Source: a virus. Taken from it: a stretch of DNA of 57,878 nucleotides. The stretch spans positions 1 to 57,878 of IMG/VR virus record IMGVR_UViG_3300022752_000079; one strand, given 5' to 3'. The notes below the pieces were generated by a model. That model did not search any database, was not told where the DNA came from, and saw only the letters and a program-made list of their open reading frames with translations. Positions 27,790 to 36,787 of the stretch are shown here, one piece after another (within the stretch, counting starts at the first letter, position 1; each line of letters begins with the position of its first letter). The position numbers and the translations under genes were made by a program.

Positions 27790-29649
27790 TTACATACTTA
27801 CTGTTCGACCAATAATATCGGTGTTCGGATACTTTATTTCAAATATGCTAGGATCTAGGGACGGGTAAATTACACCATTTCTAGTAGCAGTTCTAATATC
27901 ATATACGTTTCCGGAATAACCTGCATCAACATTAAACAAATTTGTAATTTTAATATCAATTACAGTTTGCACGCCTTCTACCTTATCCAATTCAGTATAT
28001 AACTTAGATATGATAATAGGTTGATTTATTTGCCATTTAGTGATATCAAAATGTCGTTTAATAGTTTCAATACACTTCAATATCACTTCGGAATTATTAT
28101 AACCCGGTGACGATACTATATCAAATTCAACGCCAATATTAATTACATATGCATCCATCAAATTGATTGCATCAGTCATTAATCGATATTGTGATAAATA
28201 CGTTCTTAAATTTTCTTTAACAGCCGCATTCAATGGAATCAAATTACTGTTACCGTCATATCCCAAACAATAAATATTTAAAGCTAACGGATTATTGACT
28301 CTAGTGTTAGTCGTAACATCAACCTGCGTATCCTGTAACAAATATGCTTTAGCTACAGAACCGTATTTTACTGGCATTGAATAACATCTAACCAAATAAT
28401 CAGGTCCAGTAACTGCTCTAAGCTGCGATGCTACGTTTGCAATTGCATTTTGTCGAACTTCATCGACCGTTTCCAAATTTTTACCTCCGGTAGCACGAGT
28501 TGGATTTGTACTAGCTAACGATTGTCTAACAAAATCAGCTAAAGCAGGATCAACCGTATCTGAGAAAGCTTCAAACTCTACAGTCAAAATATTCTTAATA
28601 TCATATGCAGGTATGTTACTGTCTAAACCACCACCGACGGTATATCGTACAGTCAATGTGGTATTGGCTGGAACCAATCCATAAGTTTTGGTAAACATGA
28701 AATTGGAAGGATCAATAGCAAAGTCAGCCGACATTTGCAATCCATCTATACCTAAGTTGTCTACATTCGGTACAATTTCTTCATCCGCTGAATCTGAAAC
28801 TCCTGATCCGAATTGTAAAATTAAATTGTTATCAGAATTGAACCTAGTAACGAATCTTCTAGGAACTTTCTTCAATTTCAATAAATACGGTACCGTATCA
28901 TTGTATTGATAATATCGATTGTTAGTCAATTCATTGTTATATACCGCATCAAATACAGTGTCTTGAGCTAACCAAGGTACTTCATACCAGGTATTGTCAT
29001 TTGAGTCTGTTACAGATTCTATTCCAATAATATTGGTATCACTTATGGTTACCTGATCAAAACGTTTCGGTGTGGTGAAAGTGAAACTCGTAGTTCGAAG
29101 ATTACCGGAAATTGCCTTAGTTCGTTTCTTAATTAAATAATATTCAGGTAAACCGGTTTGTTCATCAATTTGATATACGGTTACTTCGGTTGGTGAATAA
29201 CTGGAACTAGCTTTGAAATTTATAACTTCGGTAGTTCTAAACTCAGTTCTATTAGACTCAGCTTGAACATACATGCCTTCTTTAACCGTTAACGCATACG
29301 ACCAATCCGGTATAGTTACAGAACCGGAAACTTTGGCAGGTAATAACTGATACACTTCCAATTCAACTATACTAGGAATTCTATTTTTTGTTTTGTATCC
29401 GGAAGCGTTAGCTAGAGCATTCACATTTCCAGCCTCAGAAGCATATAATAGTAACGATTCTTTCAACTGTTTATCAGTATAGTAGGATAAAACATCACCG
29501 ACATACGATGACATTTCCATGAACATCATACCCGGATCCGCTTCATTGAAATCATTATACGTATTCGGGAAGTAATTTTTTGCAAAATCAATTAACGATT
29601 GTCGTAATGATTGAAAATCTCTATTTAAGTATAAAATATCTTTTTGCAT
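27790..29649 (-). CDS. Baseplate wedge protein, T4 gp6-like (baseplate J family)
   Basis: A 619-residue protein. The N-terminus is the family hallmark: LNRDFQSLRQSLIDFAKNYF, NEADPGMMFMEMSSYVGDVL, YYTDKQLKESLL. A central region with TLTVRYTVGGGLDSN and SLASTNPTRATGGKNLETVD, and a C-terminus KRHFDITKWQINQPIIISKLY, fit the baseplate J family. Gp6 forms the iris-like ring of the baseplate that expands on infection. It starts at the stop of the gp25-like gene, as expected for the gp25-gp6 pair. Confidence 0.92.
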   Translation of the reverse strand: MQKDILYLNRDFQSLRQSLIDFAKNYFPNTYNDFNEADPGMMFMEMSSYVGDVLSYYTDKQLKESLLLYASEAGNVNALANASGYKTKNRIPSIVELEVYQLLPAKVSGSVTIPDWSYALTVKEGMYVQAESNRTEFRTTEVINFKASSSYSPTEVTVYQIDEQTGLPEYYLIKKRTKAISGNLRTTSFTFTTPKRFDQVTISDTNIIGIESVTDSNDNTWYEVPWLAQDTVFDAVYNNELTNNRYYQYNDTVPYLLKLKKVPRRFVTRFNSDNNLILQFGSGVSDSADEEIVPNVDNLGIDGLQMSADFAIDPSNFMFTKTYGLVPANTTLTVRYTVGGGLDSNIPAYDIKNILTVEFEAFSDTVDPALADFVRQSLASTNPTRATGGKNLETVDEVRQNAIANVASQLRAVTGPDYLVRCYSMPVKYGSVAKAYLLQDTQVDVTTNTRVNNPLALNIYCLGYDGNSNLIPLNAAVKENLRTYLSQYRLMTDAINLMDAYVINIGVEFDIVSSPGYNNSEVILKCIETIKRHFDITKWQINQPIIISKLYTELDKVEGVQTVIDIKITNLFNVDAGYSGNVYDIRTATRNGVIYPSLDPSIFEIKYPNTDIIGRTVSM

Positions 29650-30077
29650 TATTGTTCTGCATTTAAATTGAAAGTAATGGTTCGCAATACACCGTTTGCA
29701 TTTAAACGATAATTGATGCTTACAAAAACAGACTGCCTATCAATATCAATTTCCACGTTAATATCGACATCCATCAAATTCGGAAACCAGAAATTTATAT
29801 CAGACAATAAAGTGTCTCGAAGTAGTACTTGCAGATCCGGTCGAATATTTTCAAAAAGCAAATCATATATAGAAGTACCAAAACTAGGCTGATACAATCG
29901 TTCACCTTTTCTAGTTAAAACCAAATTTTTCAAATTGGTAGAAATTTGATCTTCAGTACTGTACGATTGACTGAACAGTCTACCATCTTTTCTAACTATA
30001 GGCAATTTAATACCAATAGCAACATTTGGTAGTACGGTTGAATCTTCTACTTCTATTATCTGCCTTCTTCGAATCAT
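29649..30077 (-). CDS. Baseplate wedge protein, T4 gp25-like
   Basis: A 142-residue protein of the gp25/TssE fold. The motif LVLTRKGERLYQPSFGTSIYD followed by LLFENI (about 50-76) is the family signature. It joins the inner baseplate to the sheath start. It ends at the first base of the gp6-like gene and overlaps the 124-residue gene by four bases. Confidence 0.92.
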   Translation of the reverse strand: MIRRRQIIEVEDSTVLPNVAIGIKLPIVRKDGRLFSQSYSTEDQISTNLKNLVLTRKGERLYQPSFGTSIYDLLFENIRPDLQVLLRDTLLSDINFWFPNLMDVDINVEIDIDRQSVFVSINYRLNANGVLRTITFNLNAEQ

Positions 30078-30448
30078 TTACCTTTCTTTCTGTCTATGGC
30101 TTTCATCAATTCTGAGTAATCTCGAGTTACCGCAGAAGCAACTTCAGGAGCAACCTGCTCTAAAGTATTTACACTCATACCTGCTATTTCCATCGGAGCC
30201 ACTGATCTACTATCTCGCGCCATGGTAGGCCATTCACTGTAATCATCATGCATCGGCTGCGTGGAAGTTAAAATTTCATTTAAAAACGGATTTGATACTA
30301 TCGGTTTTTTTGGCCGAGGCGGTACAGGTTTTGATGGCGGTGCGGATCGAACTTCAGTAACTGATTCATTTTTAGGTTGTACACCTGCCATACTTAGTTC
30401 TTCGCGAACTATTTTTCTAATTTCAATTAATAGATCTGAGGCTTTCAT
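30074..30448 (-). CDS. Unknown small protein with Pro-rich linker
   Basis: A 124-residue protein. Its helical start MKASDLLIEIRKIVREELSM is followed by a Pro/Lys-rich stretch (APPSKPVPPRPKKPIVSNPF) and a helical end with YSELMKAIDRKKGK. It sits between the gp5-like and gp25-like genes in the baseplate operon. It is probably a small assembly or structural factor; the function is unknown. Confidence 0.65.
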   Translation of the reverse strand: MKASDLLIEIRKIVREELSMAGVQPKNESVTEVRSAPPSKPVPPRPKKPIVSNPFLNEILTSTQPMHDDYSEWPTMARDSRSVAPMEIAGMSVNTLEQVAPEVASAVTRDYSELMKAIDRKKGK

Positions 30449-30469
30449 AATAATAATTATTTAGTTAAC

Positions 30470-31567
30470 TTATTTTGTTCGTTTAACGAATGCTAATTTA
30501 CTTAAATTGTTATCAAATTTATTTTTCAATGCTATAATTTTCGGCCAAGCAGGGCTAGCATTTATAGGCCCGGTCGGTCCGACATTTGTAGCAACCGTTA
30601 TTTCACCAATCGCATCAATCAAATCAGACGCCCATTGTTTAAACTCATTACCTAAAATAATAGGTTCATCAGCATTCAATCCTATTTTAAATTTTGAGGT
30701 ATTGAATTCAACTGCCTTTGCCGCATCAATTGCAAATGAACCTGGTGTCGATATACCGACGCCTTTTTTGGAAAATAAAATAGTTTCCGATTCATATGAA
30801 TTTAAAACAATTCTACCGGAAGATGCAATTATCTGTCGACCTGCAAATTTATTTCCAGAATTCCAGGTATTTAAACTATTGTTATCAATGCTATCAACTT
30901 CAGTACTCGCCGCATTCAAATTGATGCCCTGCGTACTTGTCATTGTTATAGTAGAATCATCTTCAGAAAAGTTTTCAACAAACAATTGTCGTTCAGCTCT
31001 TTTACTGGTACTAATTATTGTTATAGGATCTCCGAATGTGCCTCCTGCCTTTACCCAATTGGCACTCTTCGGATAATTGTTTTTATAAGTAGTACTGAAT
31101 CTTATTGCAGAACCGTATCTAGACTCAATAATAGTATCACCTGCAAATGGCTGTAATATACCATTAGCTCTACCATGTAAATCTGAGTCCAATTTACTTT
31201 TTGTAGGTTTTGATCGACCAGTTTCATATGTTTGACTGTTACCGGAACCTACTTTAGTTACTTGAAAATTGGATACGCCGGGTAGCCCGTTATGATTTAA
31301 ATCATTCTGTGTATTTAATGGTATAGGAATGTAATACAAATCATTATTCGGAGTAATTGCATTGGCGTATGAATCTGTACTATTTAACAGTAACACTACT
31401 TCACCTATAACAGGCAATTGTTTGATAGATGAATGTAGAGGTCTTGCAGTAAAAATGTTTTCATTGAACCTAGAGTTCAATAACTTAACCGTAACAGACC
31501 ATAATGTGTCTAGTTCATATGAAACCGCGGTTACTTCACCGACTGCATACGGGTAAGGTATATTCAT
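30470..31567 (-). CDS. Baseplate central spike-like protein (gp5-like)
   Basis: A 365-residue protein. The N-terminal part (VGEVTAVSYELDTLWSVTVK...RPLHSSIKQLPVIGEVVLLL) looks like an OB-type spike base. The middle has the family-typical GDTIIESRYGSAIRFSTT and GDPITII, and the C-terminal part looks like a beta-helix (STQGINLNAAS, GRIVLNSYE). No lysozyme domain is visible, unlike T4 gp5. It is most likely the membrane-piercing hub protein. Confidence 0.75.
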   Translation of the reverse strand: MNIPYPYAVGEVTAVSYELDTLWSVTVKLLNSRFNENIFTARPLHSSIKQLPVIGEVVLLLNSTDSYANAITPNNDLYYIPIPLNTQNDLNHNGLPGVSNFQVTKVGSGNSQTYETGRSKPTKSKLDSDLHGRANGILQPFAGDTIIESRYGSAIRFSTTYKNNYPKSANWVKAGGTFGDPITIISTSKRAERQLFVENFSEDDSTITMTSTQGINLNAASTEVDSIDNNSLNTWNSGNKFAGRQIIASSGRIVLNSYESETILFSKKGVGISTPGSFAIDAAKAVEFNTSKFKIGLNADEPIILGNEFKQWASDLIDAIGEITVATNVGPTGPINASPAWPKIIALKNKFDNNLSKLAFVKRTK

Positions 31568-31570
31568 ATA

Positions 31571-31966
31571 TTAAGTAGTAACAGTTTCAATGGACTTGTC
31601 AATTTCTGCACCTGTTTTCTGCAACGCTTCCACTTCTTTCAACAATTGATCTCTTTCCGCATCAGTCAATCCACCAAAGCCGGTATTATCTGATTCCATA
31701 CCTGGTTTAGTTTGAGATGCAATTGCTCTTTGAACTACGGCTGCCAATTTCACTAAAATTTCATCATTTTTTACTGACAGATCCAAATATTCTCTAATTA
31801 ATGGCACAATCATTGTAGCGTTAGCCAAGTTATTGTTGATTAACGGCTTCAATTCAGCAATCAACAAATTCAATTGCCGTTCTTTTTTGGAAGAATTTTT
31901 ATAAATATCCTGCATTAAGGTAGAAAAAGTAGTACCTTTAAATAACTCAACATTAAAATCGCTCAT
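31571..31966 (-). CDS. Conserved tail-cluster protein, helical
   Basis: A 131-residue helical protein, with FKGTTFSTLMQDIYKNSSKK near the start and a coiled end LTDAERDQLLKEVEALQ. From memory this N-terminal motif recurs beside gp5-like genes in environmental T4-like phages. The gap before it carries CATATTTATAG. The function is unknown, perhaps a tail assembly chaperone. Confidence 0.72.
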   Translation of the reverse strand: MSDFNVELFKGTTFSTLMQDIYKNSSKKERQLNLLIAELKPLINNNLANATMIVPLIREYLDLSVKNDEILVKLAAVVQRAIASQTKPGMESDNTGFGGLTDAERDQLLKEVEALQKTGAEIDKSIETVTT

Positions 31967-31978
31967 ATATTTTCTTTA

Positions 31979-32716
31979 CTATAAATATGATGTGGTTAAT
32001 TTACCGGTCAATTCCCAGTTTCTATACAAATCAACCCATAGCTCTTTAACTTTATGAACTACTTTTGAAATTTCTTGAGTTCTTTCTATACCGGTCATTT
32101 CTCTGATCATTATATACAATGCTTTTTTATTGAACAGTTCCAAAGTATCTCTGGTTTTAAACAAAGTCAATATAGCATATACAGTGGAATATTCATCAGA
32201 CTTAAATAGTGGCTTATGTTTACTTTTACCGGTTTTATTAGAAGTTACAATAATATTAAATTTATCTATATGTAGATCAATAAAATTGATAAACAGATCA
32301 ATAAACTCCTTCTCACATTCTATTTTAGATTGGCGATTCACTTCATTTGTAACGTTCCTGTATACATCAATTGCATCAACCTCATCTTTTCTCTTCATAG
32401 CTTTATAATTGTTATTGTTGAGATTGATAAGATAATTTCTGGCAACTACTGTAAAATATGAATATGCATTACCAGACTCAGGAGTATATCTATCCATTTT
32501 TTCTATCAAATGCGAAATGGTTTCCTGTTTTGCATCTTCATAAGTGGTATCAAAATAATACAATTTGTTTACATGTATTGTATTTTCAACCAGCTTATCA
32601 AATGCTTTATGAATTCTAGTTTCATAAATTTTATTTCGTACGCGTGGATTTTCACTGACGTTATACTCCAGTATAGCTTCCTGAGTATCTGAGGTAAAGT
32701 AATATTTACTCTGCAT
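31979..32716 (-). CDS. Late sigma factor, T4 gp55-like
   Basis: A protein of 245 residues from the ATG at 32716; an upstream ATG at 32728 adds four. The region around 35-120 (RIHKAFDKLVENTIHVNKLY, YEDAKQETISHLIEKMDRYT, AYSYFTVVARNYLIN) matches sigma region 2 of the gp55 family. It would direct host RNA polymerase to late promoters that control the head and tail genes around it. Its start overlaps the end of the 98-residue gene. The late-type element CATATTTATA seen upstream of many structural genes is a candidate target. Confidence 0.88.
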   Translation of the reverse strand: MQSKYYFTSDTQEAILEYNVSENPRVRNKIYETRIHKAFDKLVENTIHVNKLYYFDTTYEDAKQETISHLIEKMDRYTPESGNAYSYFTVVARNYLINLNNNNYKAMKRKDEVDAIDVYRNVTNEVNRQSKIECEKEFIDLFINFIDLHIDKFNIIVTSNKTGKSKHKPLFKSDEYSTVYAILTLFKTRDTLELFNKKALYIMIREMTGIERTQEISKVVHKVKELWVDLYRNWELTGKLTTSYL

Positions 32717-33002
32717 TATTTGTAACATTTAATTCATTAACAATTTCCACCAATTGTTTAAAGGCGGTACCAACCTCATCATCAGCCTCGAATAAACCTT
32801 TTGAATCGATTGTACGCATTGTATTTAAAGTTTCAGCAACTTTCGATTTTAGCCGGCTCAATTCCTCGTCTACAAATTCATATGCAGTATTAATTTCACC
32901 CACATATTCTTCTAAATTTTCAAATTTTTTGAGAAGATTCGCATTAACAAATAATGATATTAATAATGCGATCGTTACACTCGCTGCGTAAATGTAAATC
33001 AT
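32706..33002 (-). CDS. Single-pass membrane protein with coiled coil
   Basis: A 98-residue protein. Residues 1-20 are a membrane segment (MIYIYAASVTIALLISLFV), followed by a coiled coil (LKKFENLEEYVGEINTAYEF then VDEELSRLKSKV). It resembles the membrane protein at 43470-43748 in layout. The gene overlaps the sigma-factor gene. It may act at the host membrane; the function is unknown. Confidence 0.7.
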   Translation of the reverse strand: MIYIYAASVTIALLISLFVNANLLKKFENLEEYVGEINTAYEFVDEELSRLKSKVAETLNTMRTIDSKGLFEADDEVGTAFKQLVEIVNELNVTNNAE

Positions 33003-33003
33003 G

Positions 33004-33630
33004 TTATAGTATTTTATCGATTAAACCGTGACGTAATGCTGATTCTGAATTCATATAATAATCTTTTCTAGCTAATTTTTGCCAATACTCAGAATCCAAA
33101 TCTCGTTTTGTATACTTATTTAATAAAGTAAATAGAACAGTATCCAATTGTTCAATATGAGCACTAGTAGAGACTAGATCAGTCGCTTTACCGTAATTAC
33201 CTGTAGAAAGTTCATGTACCATTATAATTGCATTCTTCGAAGCTACTCGAGTACCGGTACCTGCTGCCAATATAATTGCAGCCATACTACATGCTCTACC
33301 AATTACACTAGTATTTACTGGACATGGTAACGTATCGATAAAATCAATAATACCTAAACCTTCGTATACGTCACCGCCATCAGAATTGATAATTAAATTG
33401 ATCGGTGTAGTAATTGGTTGATTTCTATGTTCTAAAATCATTCCTACTTTAATCATGAAATCGAATAAACTACCCATCTCAATATCTCCTTCCAAATAAA
33501 TGTTAGAAAGTTTAATATCAAATCGATAATCTAAAGGTTTGTATATAGATCGATCTTCATCTATTAAAACATTCTGTTTATTTTGTACGAATTTACCTCT
33601 ACTAGGGTCTGAATAATCTAATTTAGACAT
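33004..33630 (-). CDS. ClpP-like serine protease
   Basis: A 208-residue protein of the ClpP/crotonase fold. It shows INLIINSDGGDVYEGLGIID, then GRACSMAAIILAAG with candidate nucleophile Ser115, then MVHELSTG with candidate His139. Host ClpP works with AAA+ unfoldases. Phage ClpP-like proteins can act as prohead maturation proteases, but T4-type phages usually use gp21, so the role here is open. It is the first gene of the structural operon after the AT-rich spacer. Confidence 0.9.
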   Translation of the reverse strand: MSKLDYSDPSRGKFVQNKQNVLIDEDRSIYKPLDYRFDIKLSNIYLEGDIEMGSLFDFMIKVGMILEHRNQPITTPINLIINSDGGDVYEGLGIIDFIDTLPCPVNTSVIGRACSMAAIILAAGTGTRVASKNAIIMVHELSTGNYGKATDLVSTSAHIEQLDTVLFTLLNKYTKRDLDSEYWQKLARKDYYMNSESALRHGLIDKIL

Positions 33631-33652
33631 ACTGTATAATTTTAATGAATTT

Positions 33653-33743
33653 CATTATTAGAAAGCGATTTACGTGTAATCAAATAACCTGAATATCAGT
33701 AATTAACTTCAATTAAAAAGCACTTAAATGCACTCTAATAATG
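33653..33743. repeat. 10-bp inverted repeat in the spacer before the ClpP-like gene
   Basis: CATTATTAGA (33653-33662) pairs with TCTAATAATG (33734-33743), 71 bases apart. It lies between the ClpP-like gene and a small gene. It could form a long stem in RNA or serve as paired protein sites. The function is unknown. Confidence 0.5.
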
Positions 33744-33747
33744 TCGT

Positions 33748-33927
33748 TTAATCTTGACTTTCTAACGACAATCGTTCAATCAGAAATTCCATGTTTCTAT
33801 TGATTGTATCAATTAAACGAAGTGCATCATTTTTATTGATTGTACCTGATTCAATTGATTTACTCAATGTGTTTAATAAATTAGAACTCGCTTCTAATTT
33901 ATTAATTGTTAATTCTTTAAATCTCAT
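33748..33927 (-). CDS. Small helical protein, unknown
   Basis: A 59-residue frame from ATG 33927 to TAA 33748. It reads MRFKELTINKLEASSNLLNT and continues to LRLIDTINRNMEFLIERLS. The amphipathic helices and charged pattern look like a real coiled-coil protein. The start sits directly below the AT-rich spacer. No function is assigned. Confidence 0.6.
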   Translation of the reverse strand: MRFKELTINKLEASSNLLNTLSKSIESGTINKNDALRLIDTINRNMEFLIERLSLESQD

Positions 33928-34028
33928 ATTTATTTATTTTAGTTATTAATAATTATTTATATTTATATATTAATTATTTATTTAATATTTAATTAATAAA
34001 ATTAAAATATATATAAATCAATTCACTT
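33928..34028. other. Extremely AT-rich spacer
   Basis: About 100 bases made almost entirely of A and T, with repeated ATTTAT and TTAATTATTT units. It separates the late structural operon from the uvsE-type gene. It could hold late promoters, a transcription end or an easily melted site. No hairpin with a T run was found. Confidence 0.5.
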
Positions 34029-34946
34029 TTATAAGGATTCATTCAACTTTTTTCTAAATTTCAATAATGCTAAATCTTTTTGTTTAGTTTCGAGCATTAC
34101 ATCCAATCGCAATCCGTAAGAATTGATAGGACCATTAATGAAATCAGAGTGAGCTTGAGCTCTAACTTTCATATCATTTTCATGTAATCGTTTTGATTCT
34201 GAGTAATGTACAGTCGGTACTATTCCCTCAGGCCATGTTGATACTGCCAATTTCAAAGCTTCTTCCTCAGATAAACCTCCGGTTTGAAATTGATGATGGT
34301 GATAGTCAAAAACAATTGGTATTCCTACTTCAGTATGAATCATTTCATGTAAATCTACTACCGAAAACATACTAGCTTTATCATCATTTTCGATAGTAAG
34401 TCTCGATCGTACACCTTCTGAAAGTCGCTTGAAGTTAGTTACCCAAGTTTTTGCGGCTGATATCTTGTCACCGTAAGAAGCACCTACATGTATGTTGATT
34501 TTATTGTATGGAGTTCGAGATAAATTCATCAAATCGAATATCTCAGAATGCATTTCTAAATCAGCTATTGTATTTCGAATCACGTCCTCTTTCGGCGAAG
34601 CCAATAAATTGAAAGGACCTGGATGCGTTGTAATTCGTTGATTGGATTCTTTAATTAGCTTACCGCATAACTCGAACCAATAAATGATGTCAGAAGCTTG
34701 TGGCAAATGTCTGAATCCTAGTTTATTGCCCCAAGGTATAATATCAGAACTCAATCGAAACAATGTGATTCCATTGTCTCTATTCCATTCCAATATTTTG
34801 TACAAATCCATTACATTACATAATGCAATTTGGCCGATTGCTTCTTCACCGTGTTTCTTAACACCGGCCAATCGAATAGTACGATTCGTTGAAATTCCTT
34901 TCGATTTCAACGATAAATTGATACAAGGATATCCTAGATTTATCAT
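34029..34946 (-). CDS. uvsE: UV DNA damage endonuclease (UvsE/UVDE)
   Basis: A 305-residue TIM-barrel nuclease. Family motifs include MINLGYPCINLSLK, FRLSSDIIPWGNKLGF, THPGPFNLLASP, NIHVGASYGDK, LTIENDDKA and VFDYHHHQFQTGG, which carry the metal-binding His and Glu residues. It nicks DNA 5' of UV photoproducts. The ATG lies four bases below a promoter box, so the message is probably leaderless. Confidence 0.93.
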   Translation of the reverse strand: MINLGYPCINLSLKSKGISTNRTIRLAGVKKHGEEAIGQIALCNVMDLYKILEWNRDNGITLFRLSSDIIPWGNKLGFRHLPQASDIIYWFELCGKLIKESNQRITTHPGPFNLLASPKEDVIRNTIADLEMHSEIFDLMNLSRTPYNKINIHVGASYGDKISAAKTWVTNFKRLSEGVRSRLTIENDDKASMFSVVDLHEMIHTEVGIPIVFDYHHHQFQTGGLSEEEALKLAVSTWPEGIVPTVHYSESKRLHENDMKVRAQAHSDFINGPINSYGLRLDVMLETKQKDLALLKFRKKLNESL

Positions 34947-34950
34947 ATCT

Positions 34951-34971
34951 AGAATATAGTAAAATCAAATG
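34951..34971 (-). promoter_or_regulatory. Middle-class promoter for the UV endonuclease gene
   Basis: On the minus strand it reads CATTTGAT-TTTAC-TATATTCT. It matches the class CAWTTGAT-N5-TAnnTTTA seen at six places. The box ends four bases from the ATG at 34946. Confidence 0.6.
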
Positions 34972-34974
34972 AAA

Positions 34975-35352
34975 CTATGAATAGTGAATTGGAATACTTT
35001 GTCCAACTATCGAATAAACTCTACAATATTTCAATCGTTTGAATCGCTTCAATTCTTTTGCACTGAGTTTCAGTCTGGTAACTATACAACCCGTTTCATG
35101 TAAATATTTTGATACTAATCTTACGTCCTTTAAAGACGGTGAGTTGATAACTGCCATATCAACCATCATTAATAAATTCGGGGCGTCATTGTATACAATA
35201 GACTTGTCTACAATTTCTTCTATACTTAAATTGTCTACATTGAAATCTTCAGGCAATGCAACCGGAAATACAGTATCAAATAAAAACAGTATTTTATCGG
35301 TGTCATCCAATTTCCTAAACAATTTGATATCCTCAGCTGTTACCTTTAACAT
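34975..35352 (-). CDS. Unknown protein
   Basis: A 125-residue protein (MLKVTAEDIKLFRKLDDTDK) of mixed helix and strand, with a basic C-terminal stretch KLSAKELKRFKRLKYC. It overlaps the 192-residue gene upstream by 20 bases, so the two are coupled. No recognised motif. Confidence 0.65.
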   Translation of the reverse strand: MLKVTAEDIKLFRKLDDTDKILFLFDTVFPVALPEDFNVDNLSIEEIVDKSIVYNDAPNLLMMVDMAVINSPSLKDVRLVSKYLHETGCIVTRLKLSAKELKRFKRLKYCRVYSIVGQSIPIHYS

Positions 35353-35911
35353 AATTATGTATTGAATTTAGGATGTTAATAGAATGTTCGTTCAATGAAA
35401 AGTCTTCGTGAATAATTCTTAATTTAATATCTTCAACTAAAACTTTCAACTTTAATTTGATAGCCGTTTCAATTTTAGACTCCTTGATCAGTTCAATCAA
35501 TTGATCCAATCTGCTAATAACGCCTTCTAACTGATTGTTATCTATATACGGCCATGGATACAATATAGAATCAATGGACCTATCCAGTTCCTCACTTACT
35601 TGAATTACCGTATTTAATTTATATTCATGGATTATAGTTAACAGTGAGTTACATTTTTCATATTCCTCTAAAGACTCGTAAAATTTCAATGCATGAGTCA
35701 AGAAGAAATGTAAGTTATTCATATCGATAGTATATACAGTGCCATCGAGCTTATGTTTAATTACCGGAATATGTCTCTTATTTTTTTCAGACTGAAGTTG
35801 TCTGATGATGATGTCAAAAATCACATCGTAAGCATCTCGACCCTGGTCAGTATATAACCATGCTATGAAATCATCATATGATTTAAATGAGTCGAGATTA
35901 ACGCTGACCAT
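35333..35911 (-). CDS. Unknown protein
   Basis: A 192-residue, largely helical, acidic protein. HFFLTHALKFYESLEEYEKC and ISRLDQLIELIKESKIETAI are typical segments. The upstream gap carries GATATTTATGATAAA, a variant of the late element. It is coupled to the next gene. No family was recognised. Confidence 0.65.
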   Translation of the reverse strand: MVSVNLDSFKSYDDFIAWLYTDQGRDAYDVIFDIIIRQLQSEKNKRHIPVIKHKLDGTVYTIDMNNLHFFLTHALKFYESLEEYEKCNSLLTIIHEYKLNTVIQVSEELDRSIDSILYPWPYIDNNQLEGVISRLDQLIELIKESKIETAIKLKLKVLVEDIKLRIIHEDFSLNEHSINILNSIHNYVKGNS

Positions 35912-35924
35912 TTTATCATAAATA

Positions 35925-36227
35925 TCAAACTAGATTTCTTTTACGATTAATTCTATAAGATTTTTCGGTAGAATCTTCCAAAGAAAGTCTATCCGGGTGA
36001 GTTCTATCAAACAGTTGAGTCGTTCGTGCAGCCAATTCACCTAACTTGTAGGTTTGCAGTAAATTGTCAGTCTTCGGTAAAAAATATAAATCTAAAATAT
36101 CAGTACCTTCCGAGTCTACAATTGTATACACGTCATTGATAACTGTTACTTTTGCACCTGGTATAAGTCGATGCAATTTCTTTTTGGCTTTTTCAATTAG
36201 TTTCTTGTCGCACATTGTCTTCATCAT
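35925..36227 (-). CDS. Unknown small protein
   Basis: A 100-residue protein. It contains KAKKKLHRLIPGAKVTVIND then VYTIVDSEGTDILDLYFLP and a basic tail (YRINRKRNLV). The start could be any of three ATG codons (36227, 36224, 36215); all overlap the end of the 69-residue gene. No known function. Confidence 0.6.
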   Translation of the reverse strand: MMKTMCDKKLIEKAKKKLHRLIPGAKVTVINDVYTIVDSEGTDILDLYFLPKTDNLLQTYKLGELAARTTQLFDRTHPDRLSLEDSTEKSYRINRKRNLV

Positions 36228-36402
36228 TAATATTAGTCCAGCGTTCGGAATTGTTGATACCTACTTTAGGATAAATTCTGCCGGTAGTTAGTTCCTTTAC
36301 CCAAAATGTGTTTTCACCGTAAATACCTGTAATAATTCCAGTTTTCAACAAATCTAGAAAGCGAAATGAAACAGTATCATTTACATTATAATTCAAATTC
36401 AT
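36193..36402 (-). CDS. Unknown small protein, SH3-like
   Basis: A 69-residue protein: VNDTVSFRFLDLLKTGIITG then IYGENTFWVKELTTGRIYPK. The short beta pattern with Gly turns suggests an SH3-like barrel. It overlaps both neighbours. Unknown function. Confidence 0.6.
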   Translation of the reverse strand: MNLNYNVNDTVSFRFLDLLKTGIITGIYGENTFWVKELTTGRIYPKVGINNSERWTNINDEDNVRQETN

Positions 36403-36787
36403 TGGTAAATTTAGGTGTTATGTTTCTAGTTAAAAATAATTCGGTGACAACTTTTTCAAATTTACTGTCTAAACCTTGAATAATCACCGTACAAGGAACT
36501 TCGAGACTCGAGTTCAATCGCTGTAACACGAAGATCAAGTCTCGAAGTATGTCGTACAGTGAAGTGCTTGAACAGCAATACACAACTTTACTAAAGCGTC
36601 TATCCAACCAAGCATTCAATATGAATGAGGAATCCAAATAATAAAATTTTATTTTGTAATTCAGTTCATTCAGCAAGTCAAATTTAATTCGATCGGTCAA
36701 GAAAAATATAGCTCGATCATTACATTTATCATTGCAATGCTTGATAATCTCCAAATTTGGAGCTCCGCTAACTAGTACATTGTTCAT
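36386..36787 (-). CDS. Unknown protein
   Basis: A 133-residue protein with alternating strands and helices (MNNVLVSGAPNLEIIKHCND, FFLTDRIKFDLLNELNYKIK, VPCTVIIQGLDSKFEKVVTE). The pattern resembles a Rossmann-like or nucleotide-binding fold without a recognisable P-loop. It overlaps both neighbours within the operon. Confidence 0.62.
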   Translation of the reverse strand: MNNVLVSGAPNLEIIKHCNDKCNDRAIFFLTDRIKFDLLNELNYKIKFYYLDSSFILNAWLDRRFSKVVYCCSSTSLYDILRDLIFVLQRLNSSLEVPCTVIIQGLDSKFEKVVTELFLTRNITPKFTNEFEL

